A stretch of 64,000 bases of DNA from PALSA-243 sp963743705 (GTDB lineage: Bacteria > Acidobacteriota > Terriglobia > Bryobacterales > Bryobacteraceae): positions 189,534-253,533 of the forward strand of contig CAVUQS010000022.1 of the NCBI GenBank assembly GCA_963743705.1. Direction: 5' to 3'. The translations under genes were made by a program, and so were the position numbers. The notes beneath the pieces are model-generated. The model did no database searches and was not told the origin of the DNA. It saw only the letters and a list, made by a program, of their open reading frames with translations. This document shows positions 18,274-26,761 of the stretch, piece by piece (position 1 is the stretch's first letter; every line of letters starts with the position of its first letter).

Positions 18274-18483
18274 GTGACGCAAGCGATCATCAGAGATCCA
18301 GAGACGATGCACGGCACGCCCGTATTTCGGGGGACCCGAGTGCCCGCGCAAACGCTATTCGAGTACCTCGAGGGCGGCGATACCCTGGAGGATTTTCTCG
18401 AAGGATTTCCAACGGTTTCACGCGAACTCGCGGTGGAGGCGCTTGAAGAAGCCAAGCACCTATTGCTAGCGCGCACTGCATGA
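18274..18483 (+). CDS. DUF433 antitoxin-like protein
   Basis: The 69-residue protein (GTG start) is a typical DUF433 protein: RDPETMHGTPVFRGTRVPAQ, then EYLEGGDTLEDFLEGFPTVS, then a C-terminal helix. This family has a small winged/helix-turn-helix fold and is often the first gene of a pair with a DUF5615 PIN-like protein. Here it overlaps the next gene by 4 bases (ATGA), so it is the likely antitoxin. Confidence 0.85.
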   Translation: MTQAIIRDPETMHGTPVFRGTRVPAQTLFEYLEGGDTLEDFLEGFPTVSRELAVEALEEAKHLLLARTA

Positions 18484-18815
18484 GACTGCTCATCGATGAG
18501 TGCGTCGACGAGCGCCTGCGATTGCTGTTCCCGGATCATGATTGCCAAACGGCTCGCTTCGCGAAGCTCTCAGGCTTGAAAAATGGACGCCTTCTCGATG
18601 CCGCTGAGGCTGGCGGCTTTGACGTATTGATTACTGTTGACCAGAGTATGCCGGCGGAGCAGAACTTAAGTGGGCGCAGACTTTCCATCGTGATTCTATG
18701 CGCTCCGACGAATCGCTTACGGGATCTTGAGAGATTGGTTCCCGCCGCGATTTCCGCGCTTGCATCCATCGCGCCGGGAGCGGTCATGAAGATCCAGCAT
18801 TCCGCGGTGGGCTAA
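18480..18815 (+). CDS. DUF5615 PIN-like toxin
   Basis: The 111-residue protein begins MRLLIDECVDERLRLLFPDH, with the conserved Asp-Glu of the PIN-like DUF5615 family near residue 6-7. A second acidic cluster follows (FDVLITVDQSMPAEQN). Members are presumed RNases of VapC-like modules. Pairing with the upstream DUF433 gene supports a toxin role. Activity of this copy is not shown by sequence alone. Confidence 0.82.
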   Translation: MRLLIDECVDERLRLLFPDHDCQTARFAKLSGLKNGRLLDAAEAGGFDVLITVDQSMPAEQNLSGRRLSIVILCAPTNRLRDLERLVPAAISALASIAPGAVMKIQHSAVG

Positions 18816-18833
18816 CGGTTGGCGGCCGCATTA

Positions 18834-18839
18834 TATAAT
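18834..18839 (+). promoter_or_regulatory. TATAAT -10 box before the Tat-exported oxidoreductase
   Basis: A perfect TATAAT lies about 40 bases upstream of the ATG at 18878, leaving room for a leader carrying the AAGGAG site near 18866. No clear -35 hexamer is visible at the expected spacing. Confidence 0.4.
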
Positions 18840-18877
18840 CAGGGGTGATCCCGAAAGGCCCATTCAAGGAGCGTTCC

Positions 18878-20083
18878 ATGCAATCGCGTCGTTCTTTTAT
18901 TGGCAAAGTCGCCACCGGATTGGCCGGGGCCGTGGCCACGTCCAATGTGCTCGGGGCCAATGAGCGCATTCGCATCGGCATTATCGGGCCGGGGGATCGC
19001 GGATCTGAGATTCTGCGGCAGGCGGTGTCGCTGCCGAACGTCGAGTGCGTGGGCGCGGCCGATGTCTATACATACCGGCTGGAACAGGTGAAGCAGATCG
19101 CGCCGGCGGCGAAAACGTATTTGGATTACCGGCATTTGCTCGACGATAAATCGATCGATGCGGTGCTGATCGCGACGCCGCAGCATCTGCACGCCGAATG
19201 CTTCACGGCGGCGCTCGACGCAGGCAAACACGTCTACCAGGAAAAGACGATGGCGTTCAATCCTGACCACGCCAAACGCATGCGCGCGGCGCATCAGCGG
19301 GCCACGGGAAAGACGGTCGCAGTTGGGCATCAGTGGACCTCGCTGGGGCAGTTCAAGGACGCGGCGAGCTTCCTCAAGCCCGAATTGATGGGCAAGATCA
19401 CGATGGTCCAGGCGCGCATGTACCGCAATACGCCGCATGGGAAGCCACAGTGGGCGCGGCCCATCCGTCCGGACATGACGCCGGAAAACATCGTCTGGAA
19501 ATCTTTCCTGGGCGAGGCGCCGCAGCGGCCGTTTGACGCCAACCGTTATCTCAACTGGCGCTTCTTCTGGGATTATTCCGGCGGCAACGTCTTCGAGAAC
19601 ATGTGCCACCAGCTCTCGTTCTGGTACAAGGCGCTCAACCTTTCCATTCCGAGCTCGGTAACGATGACCGGCGGCCTCTATGTTTGGAAAGACGGCCGCG
19701 AAGTGCCGGACACGATGAACGTCTCGATGGAACATGCCAAGGAAGAGATGCTCTTCACGTGGGATTCCGGTTTCGGCAACGAACGGCTGGGCATCACCGA
19801 AGACGTGCTCGGCACGGATGGAACCATCAGCAAGACGCCGCAGACCATCAAATACATGCCGGAAAAGAAGAATCGGCCCGACGGAACAGAAATGACGGGC
19901 ATGACGCGTTCCGATCCGAAGGCGCACATGATCAACTTCATGGACAGCATGCGCAACGGAACCGAGCCTAACTGCCCGTTCGAATTGGGCTACCGCATCG
20001 CGATCGCGTGCCGCATGGCAGTGGATAGCTACCGCCACCAGCGAACCCTGCATTGGGACGCGGCCAAGGAAGAGATCGTCTAA
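18878..20083 (+). CDS. Gfo/Idh/MocA-family oxidoreductase with Tat signal
   Basis: From ATG 18878 (AAGGAG 7 bases upstream) the protein is about 401 residues. It opens with a twin-arginine signal (SRRSFIGKVATGLAGAVATS), so it should be exported folded with its cofactor. The Rossmann motif IGIIGPGDRGSE follows directly, then CVGAADVYTYR and the substrate-pocket part IATPQHLHAECF with EKTMAF. The C-terminal half contains WRFFWDYSGGNVFENMCHQ, typical of the exported sugar or cyclitol dehydrogenase branch. Such Tat-type members are abundant in acidobacteria and planctomycetes. The substrate is unknown. A GTG at 18845 would add 11 residues before the signal and is less likely. Confidence 0.88.
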   Translation: MQSRRSFIGKVATGLAGAVATSNVLGANERIRIGIIGPGDRGSEILRQAVSLPNVECVGAADVYTYRLEQVKQIAPAAKTYLDYRHLLDDKSIDAVLIATPQHLHAECFTAALDAGKHVYQEKTMAFNPDHAKRMRAAHQRATGKTVAVGHQWTSLGQFKDAASFLKPELMGKITMVQARMYRNTPHGKPQWARPIRPDMTPENIVWKSFLGEAPQRPFDANRYLNWRFFWDYSGGNVFENMCHQLSFWYKALNLSIPSSVTMTGGLYVWKDGREVPDTMNVSMEHAKEEMLFTWDSGFGNERLGITEDVLGTDGTISKTPQTIKYMPEKKNRPDGTEMTGMTRSDPKAHMINFMDSMRNGTEPNCPFELGYRIAIACRMAVDSYRHQRTLHWDAAKEEIV

Positions 20084-20095
20084 GGCGCTCGCCAC

Positions 20096-21241
20096 GTGAA
20101 TTTCGAATACACCGAGGAGCAGAAACAGCTTCGCAAGGCGGTTCGCGAATTCGCCGAAGGGGAAATTGCGCCGCACGTCATGGAGTGGGACGAGGCGCAG
20201 ACGTTTCCGCTCGAAGTCGTCCGCAAGCTGGGAAAACTGGGCTATATGGGCGCCGTATTTCCCGAGGAACTGGGCGGCGCCGGCATGGGCTACATCGAGT
20301 ACGCCATCATCATCGAGGAACTCTCGCGCGTGGATGGCTCGGTGGGCATCATCTTGGCGGCGCACACGTCGCTGTGTTCGAACCACATTTACAAGATGGG
20401 CAGCGATGAGCAGCGGCGGAAGTACATTCCGAAGCTGGCTTCAGGCGAATGGCTCGGGTGCTGGTCGCTGACCGAACCGGAAGCCGGGTCAGACGCGGCA
20501 GGCACGCGCACCAAGGCGGTTCGCGAGGGCGGCGATTGGGTGCTCAACGGCGCGAAGACATTCACCACCAACGCGCATTACGCGGATGTTTGCGTGGCCA
20601 TGGCGGTGACGGATCGAGCTGCAGCGCAGCATGGAATTTCGGCGTTCGTCGTGGATAAGGGCACGCCTGGATTCCGCGCGGGCAAAAAAGAAAACAAGCT
20701 GGGGTTGCGGGCGAGCGCGACGGGCGAAGTGATCTTCGAGAACTGCCGCCTGGGCGCGGGGCAGCTTTGCGGCAAGGTGAACGAGGGTTTCGTCGACAGC
20801 CTGAAGGTGCTGGACGGCGGCCGCGTTTCCATCGCGGCGCTTGCGATCGGAATGGCCCAGGGCGCGTACGACGCCGCGCTGAAATACGCCAAGCTGCGCA
20901 AGCAGTTCGGACGGCCGATTTCGGAATTTCAAGCGATCCAGCACAAGCTGGTGGATATGGCAGTGGATATTGATGCCGCGCGCCTGCTGAATTACCGCGC
21001 GGGCTGGATGCTCGATCATGGGCAGCGCGTCACGCGCGAATCGTCGATGGCGAAACTGTTCGCGTCGGAAGCGGCGGTGCGCATCGCCAACGAAGCGGTG
21101 CAGATTCACGGCGGCTACGGGTTCATCAAAGACTATCCTGTCGAGAAGTTTTACCGCGACGTCAAGCTCTGCACCATCGGCGAAGGCACGAGCGAGATTC
21201 AGCGACTGGTGATCGCGCGGCAACTCCTGAAAAGCGAATGA
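20096..21241 (+). CDS. Acyl-CoA dehydrogenase
   Basis: The 381-residue protein (GTG start) is a standard short/branched-chain-type acyl-CoA dehydrogenase, an FAD flavoprotein feeding electrons to ETF. It shows the N-terminal EEQKQLRKAVREFAEGEIAP, the FAD/substrate motif WSLTEPEAGSDA, RKQFGRPISEFQAIQ and the C-terminal IHGGYGFIKDYPVEKFYRD with catalytic Glu in GEGTSEIQR. The position of that Glu fits SCAD/SBCAD enzymes. Its stop overlaps the MeaB-epimerase fusion by 4 bases (ATGA), so a role in branched-chain or odd-chain acyl-CoA breakdown towards propionyl-CoA is a reasonable inference. Confidence 0.93.
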   Translation: MNFEYTEEQKQLRKAVREFAEGEIAPHVMEWDEAQTFPLEVVRKLGKLGYMGAVFPEELGGAGMGYIEYAIIIEELSRVDGSVGIILAAHTSLCSNHIYKMGSDEQRRKYIPKLASGEWLGCWSLTEPEAGSDAAGTRTKAVREGGDWVLNGAKTFTTNAHYADVCVAMAVTDRAAAQHGISAFVVDKGTPGFRAGKKENKLGLRASATGEVIFENCRLGAGQLCGKVNEGFVDSLKVLDGGRVSIAALAIGMAQGAYDAALKYAKLRKQFGRPISEFQAIQHKLVDMAVDIDAARLLNYRAGWMLDHGQRVTRESSMAKLFASEAAVRIANEAVQIHGGYGFIKDYPVEKFYRDVKLCTIGEGTSEIQRLVIARQLLKSE

Positions 21242-22365
21242 GCGAGTGGGCGCAACAGATCCGCTCAGGCGATTTGCGCGCGTTAGCGCGCGCAGCCACG
21301 GGAGTGGAAAATCGCGATCCCGCCGCACTGGCTCTGCTGCGCGAAATGCAGCCGTTCGCCGGACACGCGCGGATCGTTGGCGTCACGGGGCCGCCAGGCG
21401 CCGGCAAAAGCACGCTGGTGGATGCGATCACAGCCGAACTGCGGCGGCAGGGTAAGACCGTGGCGGTGATCGCGGTGGACCCGACGAGCCGCATCACCGG
21501 TGGTGCGATTCTGGGCGACCGTATCCGCATGCAGCAACATTGCGCCGATGCAGGCGTGTTTGTGCGATCGATGGCAACGCGTGGCCAGAGCGGCGGAATC
21601 GCGCGCGCGACAGCCGATCTGACGCAGTTGATGGATGCTGCGGGGCGCGATTTCGTGATTATCGAGACCGTGGGCGTGGGGCAGGACGAAATCGAGATCG
21701 CAAAGCTGGCGCAGGTCACCGTGGTAGTGTTGACGCCGGGGTTGGGCGACGACGTGCAGGCGATCAAGGCCGGGATTATGGAGATCGCCGATGTGTTCGC
21801 GATCAATAAAGCGGATTTGCCGGGCGCGGAGCGTGTGGAGCGGGAAGTCAGAGGCGAACGCGACCGGCCTATCGTTAAAACTGTCGCCACCGAGGGAACC
21901 GGGATTCGTGAATTGCTTGAGGCAGTGGCGCTCGTATCGGGCGTGCGCAGGCCGGGAGGCCTTCGCCAGGTGAGCCTCGATCATATTGGGGTCGCGGTGA
22001 AAGATCTCGAAGAGGCAGCGGCGTTTTACGAGCGCATCGGGCTTGAGGTTACGCATCGCGAGACGGTGGATGTCGAGCGCGTAAAAGTGGCGATGCTGCC
22101 GACCGGGGAATCACACATCGAGCTTCTAGAACCGGCGGGGAGCGATTCGCCGATCTCGAAATTTCTCGAAAAGCGCGGCCCCGGGCTGCACCACATTGCA
22201 CTGCGCGTGCCCGATCTCGATGCCGCGGTCGCTCGGCTGCGGGAATCGGGCGCCCGTTTGCTCAATGAACCGCGCGAGGGCGCGGGCGGACATCGCTACG
22301 TGTTTATCCATCCGGCTTCGGCGGGCGGCGTTTTATTGGAATTGATTCAGGAGAATGCGAGTTGA
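21238..22365 (+). CDS. Fusion of MeaB-type GTPase and methylmalonyl-CoA epimerase
   Basis: Residues 1-232 are a G3E GTPase of the MeaB/ArgK type: Walker A GPPGAGKST at 51-59, VDPTSRITGGAILGDR near 80-95, ETVGVGQDE near 143 and NKAD at 190-193. Residues 245-375 are a glyoxalase-fold methylmalonyl-CoA epimerase: LDHIGVAV with metal His249, SHIELLEP with a Glu ligand near 295, LHHIALRV with His319 and a C-terminal LLELIQ Glu. MeaB is usually 310-330 residues; this GTPase part is short after NKAD and lacks the C-terminal dimerisation arm. MeaB protects and loads B12 into methylmalonyl-CoA mutase and the epimerase feeds that mutase, so the fusion is functionally sensible. The mutase itself is not in this window. 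Confidence 0.9.
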   Translation: MSEWAQQIRSGDLRALARAATGVENRDPAALALLREMQPFAGHARIVGVTGPPGAGKSTLVDAITAELRRQGKTVAVIAVDPTSRITGGAILGDRIRMQQHCADAGVFVRSMATRGQSGGIARATADLTQLMDAAGRDFVIIETVGVGQDEIEIAKLAQVTVVVLTPGLGDDVQAIKAGIMEIADVFAINKADLPGAERVEREVRGERDRPIVKTVATEGTGIRELLEAVALVSGVRRPGGLRQVSLDHIGVAVKDLEEAAAFYERIGLEVTHRETVDVERVKVAMLPTGESHIELLEPAGSDSPISKFLEKRGPGLHHIALRVPDLDAAVARLRESGARLLNEPREGAGGHRYVFIHPASAGGVLLELIQENAS

Positions 22366-23222
22366 AAGCGGAAATCGGAATCATCGGCGGCAGCGGACTT
22401 TATTCCATGCCGGGCTTCGAGGCGCAGGAAGAAGCCAACATTGAGACGCCGTTTGGGCGACCTTCGGACAATTACATCCTGGGCAAGCTGGCTGGGCGCG
22501 AGGTGGCGTTTCTGGCGCGTCACGGGCGCGGCCATCGCATTTCGCCCTCGGAGCTGAACTTTCGCGCCAACATTTACGGCATGAAACAGCTCGGCGTGGA
22601 ACGCATTCTTTCCCTAAGCGCGGTGGGGTCGCTGAAAGAAGAGCACAAGCCGCTCGATTTCGTGATTCCCGATCAGTTTTTCGATCGCACGCGCGGACGC
22701 ATCTCTACGTTTTTCGGCGATGGCCTGGTGGCGCACGTGAGCTTCGCAGATCCGGTCTGCCCGCAGCTATCGAACCTGGTGTACGACGCCTGCGACGCCG
22801 CAGGCGTGACCGCGAAAAAGGGCGGCACGTACCTGTGCATGGAAGGACCGGCGTTTTCGACCAAAGCCGAGTCGAATGTCTATCGAAGCTGGGGCATGGA
22901 CGTGATCGGCATGACGAATCTGCAAGAGGCAAAGCTGGCGCGCGAAGCGGAGATTTGCTACGTGACGGCGGCGATGGTGACCGATTACGATTGCTGGCAT
23001 CCCGATCACGACGCGGTGACGGTGAACGAGATTGTGGGCAACCTGGTGAAAAATGCCGAGAATGCGTGTAAAGTGGTGACTCATGCTGTCGCCAACATGC
23101 CGCGCGAGCGCACCTGCAAGTGCGGTTCGGCGTTGGCGCACGCGATTCTGACGGACCGCAAGCTGGTTCCCGAAACGACTCTAAGAAAACTGGGGCTGCT
23201 GGTTGAGAAGTACTTCATGTAA
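22362..23222 (+). CDS. mtnP: S-methyl-5'-thioadenosine phosphorylase
   Basis: The 286-residue protein matches MTA phosphorylase (PNP/MTAP family): IGIIGGSGLYSMPG at the N-terminus, phosphate-site FLARHGRGHRISPSE, NFRANIYGMKQLGV, EGPAFSTKAES and TNLQEAKLAREAEICY with the purine-binding MVTDYDCWH. It splits MTA to adenine and methylthioribose-1-phosphate (polyamine and methionine salvage). The start is a TTG at 22362 overlapping the previous stop by 4 bases; no ATG lies nearby in frame. Confidence 0.93.
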   Translation: MKAEIGIIGGSGLYSMPGFEAQEEANIETPFGRPSDNYILGKLAGREVAFLARHGRGHRISPSELNFRANIYGMKQLGVERILSLSAVGSLKEEHKPLDFVIPDQFFDRTRGRISTFFGDGLVAHVSFADPVCPQLSNLVYDACDAAGVTAKKGGTYLCMEGPAFSTKAESNVYRSWGMDVIGMTNLQEAKLAREAEICYVTAAMVTDYDCWHPDHDAVTVNEIVGNLVKNAENACKVVTHAVANMPRERTCKCGSALAHAILTDRKLVPETTLRKLGLLVEKYFM

Positions 23223-24378
23223 AGAAATTGCACAGGAAGTTCTCGAGGCGTGCCTCGCGGGCAAACCGCCGCGGGAGCTGCCGCACGCGCTGATCGAAGA
23301 ACCCTGCTCGTCAGCGCTGTTTGGAGTACTGGCGGAAGGGCTCGCGGATCGCTTCGAACCGAGGTTGTGCGAGGCCTATGCGCGTCTGTTTTCCCAAGCC
23401 GTCGCCAGCGCAACCGATGGCGACGCATCGCACATCCTCTCGCGCTACGGGTATGTGCGGCGCATACGCCCGGTGACGGCGGAGCCGCGAACGGTTGTCG
23501 TACTTTCGCGCGTGACGCTGGGCGCGGACGTGGCCGTAACCAGCGTGCTGCTGGATGCGGCTAAGCGCAAGTTTCCGAACGCGGGTATTTTGTTCGCCGG
23601 CCCGCGCAAAAATTACGAATTGTTCGTGGCGGATTGGCGCCTCGAGCACGTACCCGTGGAGTATCCGCGCAGCGGATTGCGGGAACGGCTGGCGGCGGCC
23701 AAGGAATTGCGCGCTGCCACGAGCGACCCGGAGTGTCTCGTGCTCGACCCGGATTCGCGCCTAACCCAGCTTGGCCTGGCCGAAATCTGCCCCGAGGAAC
23801 GCTACCGTCTCTTCGAGAGCCGCTGCTATGGATCGGACACCAGCGACACGTTGACGGCGCTTACTGCGCGATGGGCTGTGCAAACGCTGGGAGTTTCCGG
23901 CGCAGCTCCGTATATCGCGACGGCGGAACCGGTCAAGCGCGAAGCGCGCATCGCGGTGAGCTTGGGCGTCGGCGGCAACACGGCGAAGCGCATCGCCGAT
24001 CCATTCGAGGAGCGGTTGCTGGCTCTGTTGGCGCAACGCGGCCTGCCGATCTGGGTCGACAAAGGCGCGGGCGGCCCGGAAGCCGAACGGGTGGAGCGCG
24101 CCGTGGCGCGGTCTGGCGCGGACGTGCGTTTCTGGGAAGGCTCGTTCGCGGGGTTCGCGGCCATCATCGCCGGCAGCGCGCTCTACGTGGGCTACGATTC
24201 GGCGGGACAACACGTCGCGGCGGCTTGCGGCGTGCCGCTCGTCTGCATCTTCGCGGGCTTCCCCGCCCCACGAATGTTCGACCGCTGGCGGCCGGTGGGA
24301 CCGGAGCGCCATGTCATCCGCGTGGATGATCCGGATCCGGAGAAGGTGCTGGAGAGCGTGCAGAACGCGCTCGGATAA
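23203..24378 (+). CDS. GT9-like glycosyltransferase-related protein
   Basis: The 391-residue protein starts at TTG 23203, inside the mtnP 3' end by 20 bases. Its C-terminal half looks like a heptosyltransferase-type (GT9) nucleotide-sugar domain: RIAVSLGVGGNTAKR near residue 247 and the donor-site region IIAGSALYVGYDSAGQHVAAACGVPLVCIF near 325-355. The first 95 residues are helical and unlike standard GT9 enzymes. The middle part (TVVVLSRVTLGADVAVTSVL and FPNAGILFAGPRKNYELF) could be the first Rossmann half. Catalytic function is uncertain; it may be a degenerate or specialised GT9 relative. Confidence 0.6.
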   Translation: MRSTSCKEIAQEVLEACLAGKPPRELPHALIEEPCSSALFGVLAEGLADRFEPRLCEAYARLFSQAVASATDGDASHILSRYGYVRRIRPVTAEPRTVVVLSRVTLGADVAVTSVLLDAAKRKFPNAGILFAGPRKNYELFVADWRLEHVPVEYPRSGLRERLAAAKELRAATSDPECLVLDPDSRLTQLGLAEICPEERYRLFESRCYGSDTSDTLTALTARWAVQTLGVSGAAPYIATAEPVKREARIAVSLGVGGNTAKRIADPFEERLLALLAQRGLPIWVDKGAGGPEAERVERAVARSGADVRFWEGSFAGFAAIIAGSALYVGYDSAGQHVAAACGVPLVCIFAGFPAPRMFDRWRPVGPERHVIRVDDPDPEKVLESVQNALG

Positions 24379-24451
24379 GCGGCCTCAACAGAGCCAACCG
24401 CACGCACGTCGAAGGTGACGCACGGTACAGATCCGTTCCTGGTTGACGGCA

Positions 24452-24457
24452 TACAAT
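24452..24457 (+). promoter_or_regulatory. TACAAT -10 box, possibly for a leaderless transcript
   Basis: TACAAT ends 5 bases before the GTG at 24463, so a transcript starting 6-7 bases after the box would begin at or near that codon. No -35 element is obvious. Confidence 0.35.
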
Positions 24458-24462
24458 CAATC

Positions 24463-24741
24463 GTGATCGAAGCTTGTTCAATCTGTGACACTTTATGGCG
24501 GCTTTACGCCCGCGCCGCCGACAATCTTCATGAGTTAGTCGGAAAACATTCCGACGCCAAAGGTAACGGCAGTGGTAACACCGTCGAACTTCTCGATCAC
24601 GAAATCACAATCGCGGAATCCAGTTTACGTGCGGTGCGCCACGAACTGCGCCGCCACGAGAAAGCCCGCCACAATCGCCCGCAGGAGAACCGGGGCGCAT
24701 CCAAAGCGCGGCCGGAAAACCACAGGGAACAGCCGGCATAA
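24463..24741 (+). CDS. Small charged protein of unknown function
   Basis: From GTG 24463 this gives 92 residues; the frame also allows a GTG at 24415 (108 residues). The start at 24463 gives an N-terminus MIEACSICDTLWRLYARAAD, with a C-x-x-C-D motif followed by a helix. A second helix follows (HEITIAESSLRAVRHELRRH), then a basic, Asn/Arg-rich tail that looks disordered. A TACAAT box sits just before this start. I cannot assign a function. Confidence 0.45.
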   Translation: MIEACSICDTLWRLYARAADNLHELVGKHSDAKGNGSGNTVELLDHEITIAESSLRAVRHELRRHEKARHNRPQENRGASKARPENHREQPA

Positions 24742-24759
24742 CGGGCTTTCCTCAGGGCG

Positions 24760-25155
24760 ATGAAAAAGAACGACTGGCAAGGCTACGTGCGCTCGATGCT
24801 GCGGATCATCGCCGGAGCGCTGTTTTCATTACACGGATACCAGAAGCTGCTCGGGCTCTTCGGAGGACTCGGCCACGGCGCAAGAGCTCACATGTGGTCT
24901 CAGTTATGGGTCGCGGGCGTCCTCGAAACCTTCGGCGGCGCGCTAATCCTGCTGGGCTTGTTTACGCGGCCGGTCGCGTTCCTGCTTTGCGGCGAGATGG
25001 CCGTGGCTTACTTCCGCGCGCACTTTCCGCGTGGCTTCTGGCCTATTCAGAACGGCGGCGAACTGGCAATCTTGTACTGCTTTATTTTCCTCTACCTCTT
25101 CACCGCTGGGCCGGGTCCAATCAGCCTCGATCGACGCGTGCGGCGTAAGGAATAG
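24760..25155 (+). CDS. DoxX-family membrane protein
   Basis: The 131-residue protein has about four hydrophobic helices and the DoxX signature: RIIAGALFSLHGYQKLLGLF, GVLETFGGALILLGLFTRPV and EMAVAYFRAHFPRGFWPIQNGGE, then YCFIFLYLFTAGPG. DoxX/SURF4-like proteins are associated with thiosulfate oxidation or redox-linked membrane functions, but most members are uncharacterised. It starts at ATG 24760 with AGGG just upstream. Confidence 0.88.
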   Translation: MKKNDWQGYVRSMLRIIAGALFSLHGYQKLLGLFGGLGHGARAHMWSQLWVAGVLETFGGALILLGLFTRPVAFLLCGEMAVAYFRAHFPRGFWPIQNGGELAILYCFIFLYLFTAGPGPISLDRRVRRKE

Positions 25156-25219
25156 GTGACGCTTCGCCAATTAAAATGCGGCTATTGCCGCATTCCGCGA
25201 GTCCTCAGAGTGGGGACTC

Positions 25220-25915
25220 ATGACCAGGGGGTTGGCGCTTCTATTGTGCTTCATCGCACAGGGTTTTACTTCACTAGGTTTTTCGCAAACGTCACCGGAG
25301 AGTGCACGGTCCGTTTCACCAGGTGGACCGCCGGCTACGCCTCGCCTGCGGACGGGCTCAGCCGACGCGCCGTTGGCGTCGCCTAGCTTCGATTGCTCGA
25401 AAGCAAAGGAGCCGGTAGACGTCCTGCTCTGTCACGACGATGAACTGGCGGCGCTCGACCTCAAGATGGCCCGCGTCTATCGCATCGAAATGGAGACGCG
25501 GCCGGAAGCCGAAGTTGCCGCGCAGAAGGCCATTCAACTCGAATGGATGCAGAGACGAAACCACTGCGCGAAATCGAAGGCGATACACGCCTGCGTGGAA
25601 TGGAACTATGAACGCCGGATCGCGGAATTACAGATCCGGACCGGCTTAACGCATCCCTTTCAGACAGTGGCCTACGATTGCCCGGGCGGCAATGGAAATA
25701 AGCCCCTATCCGCCATCTTCTATCAAGAGACCGATCCACCCAGCGCCCTGATTACGTATGGAAGCGACCAGGTGGTCGCCATCCTGCGGCCTTCCGGCAG
25801 CGGCGCCAAATATACCGCGAGCAGCGTGCAGTTCTGGGACCAACAGGGCGAAGTGCTGGTGACTTGGTCGAAGAAAAAATTTAGCTGCCAGCCGCGCGCC
25901 GCCCAGCTGCCATAG
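25220..25915 (+). CDS. Secreted LprI (DUF1311) plus MliC-like protein, putative lysozyme inhibitor
   Basis: The 231-residue protein has a signal peptide (LALLLCFIAQGFTSLGFS) and a Pro/Ser-rich linker. Residues about 55-135 then resemble DUF1311/LprI: FDCSKAKEPVDVLLCHDDELAALD, followed by a helical QKAIQLEWMQRRNHC with paired Cys. The C-terminal 75 residues look like MliC/PliC lysozyme inhibitors: a YDCPGGN start, PSGSGAKYTASSVQFWDQQG, and a closing SCQ. Both families include inhibitors of c-type lysozyme. The combination suggests a periplasmic or surface lysozyme defence; this is inference from motif pattern. Confidence 0.7.
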   Translation: MTRGLALLLCFIAQGFTSLGFSQTSPESARSVSPGGPPATPRLRTGSADAPLASPSFDCSKAKEPVDVLLCHDDELAALDLKMARVYRIEMETRPEAEVAAQKAIQLEWMQRRNHCAKSKAIHACVEWNYERRIAELQIRTGLTHPFQTVAYDCPGGNGNKPLSAIFYQETDPPSALITYGSDQVVAILRPSGSGAKYTASSVQFWDQQGEVLVTWSKKKFSCQPRAAQLP

Positions 25916-25986
25916 AGGCTACAGGCCTTAAGATACGCATGGCCGCGCCTTCGCATTGGATACAACAAAAGTATGGGTGACAGGTC

Positions 25987-26688
25987 ATGAAATTTGAAGT
26001 GGGTTTCACAAGCATTGCCGTTCTGGCGACGGCGTTATCTGCGTTTGGGCAGGATTTCAACCGGCGGGCGGACATGGTGGGCGGCGGCAACCCGAGCGCC
26101 GGAAAATGCACCATCGAAGTGGATGTGGATGGCTCGGCCGAGGTCTCTGTCTCCGGAGATACGGGGCGATTGAATACGCTTTCGGGCCAACCGGCAGTGT
26201 GGCGCCGATTCCAGTGCAGCGGCCCGATTCCGAAAAACCCCGGCGATTTCCGCTTCCAGGGAATCGATGGCCGCGGGCGTGTGGCGCTGGCGCGCGATCC
26301 GCGCAACAATCGCGGCGTCGCGGTAGTTCGCATTGACGATCCGCAGGGCGGACGCGAAGGCTACACGTTCGACCTCGAATGGCGCGGCGCGAATGGCGGA
26401 TGGGCGCCTGTACCGCCTCCACCTCCTCCCGGACCGGGCGGTCCGAACTTTCCCATTTCGCGGGCGATCCGGATGTGCCAGGATGGCGTGGAACAGAAGC
26501 TCATTCGCGACGGTTTCAAGTACATCGATTTCGTGCAGACGAATCCCGACAACCGGCCCGGACGAAACGACTGGATCACCGGCCTGGTGACCGGCAAGCG
26601 CGGGCCCGGCACGACGCGCTTTTCCTTCGAGTGCTCCGTCGATTTCAGCTCAGGGCGTATCCGATCGGTGGATGTGAACCGGCGATAA
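25987..26688 (+). CDS. Secreted protein of unknown function
   Basis: The 233-residue protein has a signal peptide (VGFTSIAVLATALSAFGQ). The first domain (CTIEVDVDGSAEVSVSGDTG ... WRRFQCSGPIPKNPGDFRFQ) is beta-rich with two Cys. A Pro-rich linker with seven Pro (PPPPPPP, near residue 143) follows, then a second domain (IRMCQDGVEQKLIRDGFKYI ... FECSVDFSSGRIRSVDV) with two further Cys. The two-domain exported architecture is clear but the family is not one I can name. Confidence 0.6.
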   Translation: MKFEVGFTSIAVLATALSAFGQDFNRRADMVGGGNPSAGKCTIEVDVDGSAEVSVSGDTGRLNTLSGQPAVWRRFQCSGPIPKNPGDFRFQGIDGRGRVALARDPRNNRGVAVVRIDDPQGGREGYTFDLEWRGANGGWAPVPPPPPPGPGGPNFPISRAIRMCQDGVEQKLIRDGFKYIDFVQTNPDNRPGRNDWITGLVTGKRGPGTTRFSFECSVDFSSGRIRSVDVNRR

Positions 26689-26739
26689 TTCCCGGCGTCA
26701 TCCGCCGCGCTTGCCCGTCAAGTCCTCACGCCGACGCTT

Positions 26740-26747
26740 GCTACAAT
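26740..26747 (+). promoter_or_regulatory. GCTACAAT promoter box before pheS
   Basis: GCTACAAT ends 14 bases before ATG 26762. A transcript starting about 7 bases later would have a leader of only about 8 bases and no visible Shine-Dalgarno site. The same 8-mer occurs before the genes at 41536 and 53097 (minus strand). Confidence 0.45.
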
Positions 26748-26761
26748 AGCCCATTCACTAC

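Noticed and set aside
18839..20386. Long antisense open frames opposite the Gfo/Idh gene and similar ones elsewhere (36314-37432, 39744-40916, 45393-46838)
   Set aside because: These are stop-poor shadows of high-GC coding DNA with Arg/His/Ala-rich, non-conserved products.
22677..22930. Possible extra gene antisense to mtnP
   Set aside because: Shadow of the mtnP frame with no motif or ribosome-binding site.
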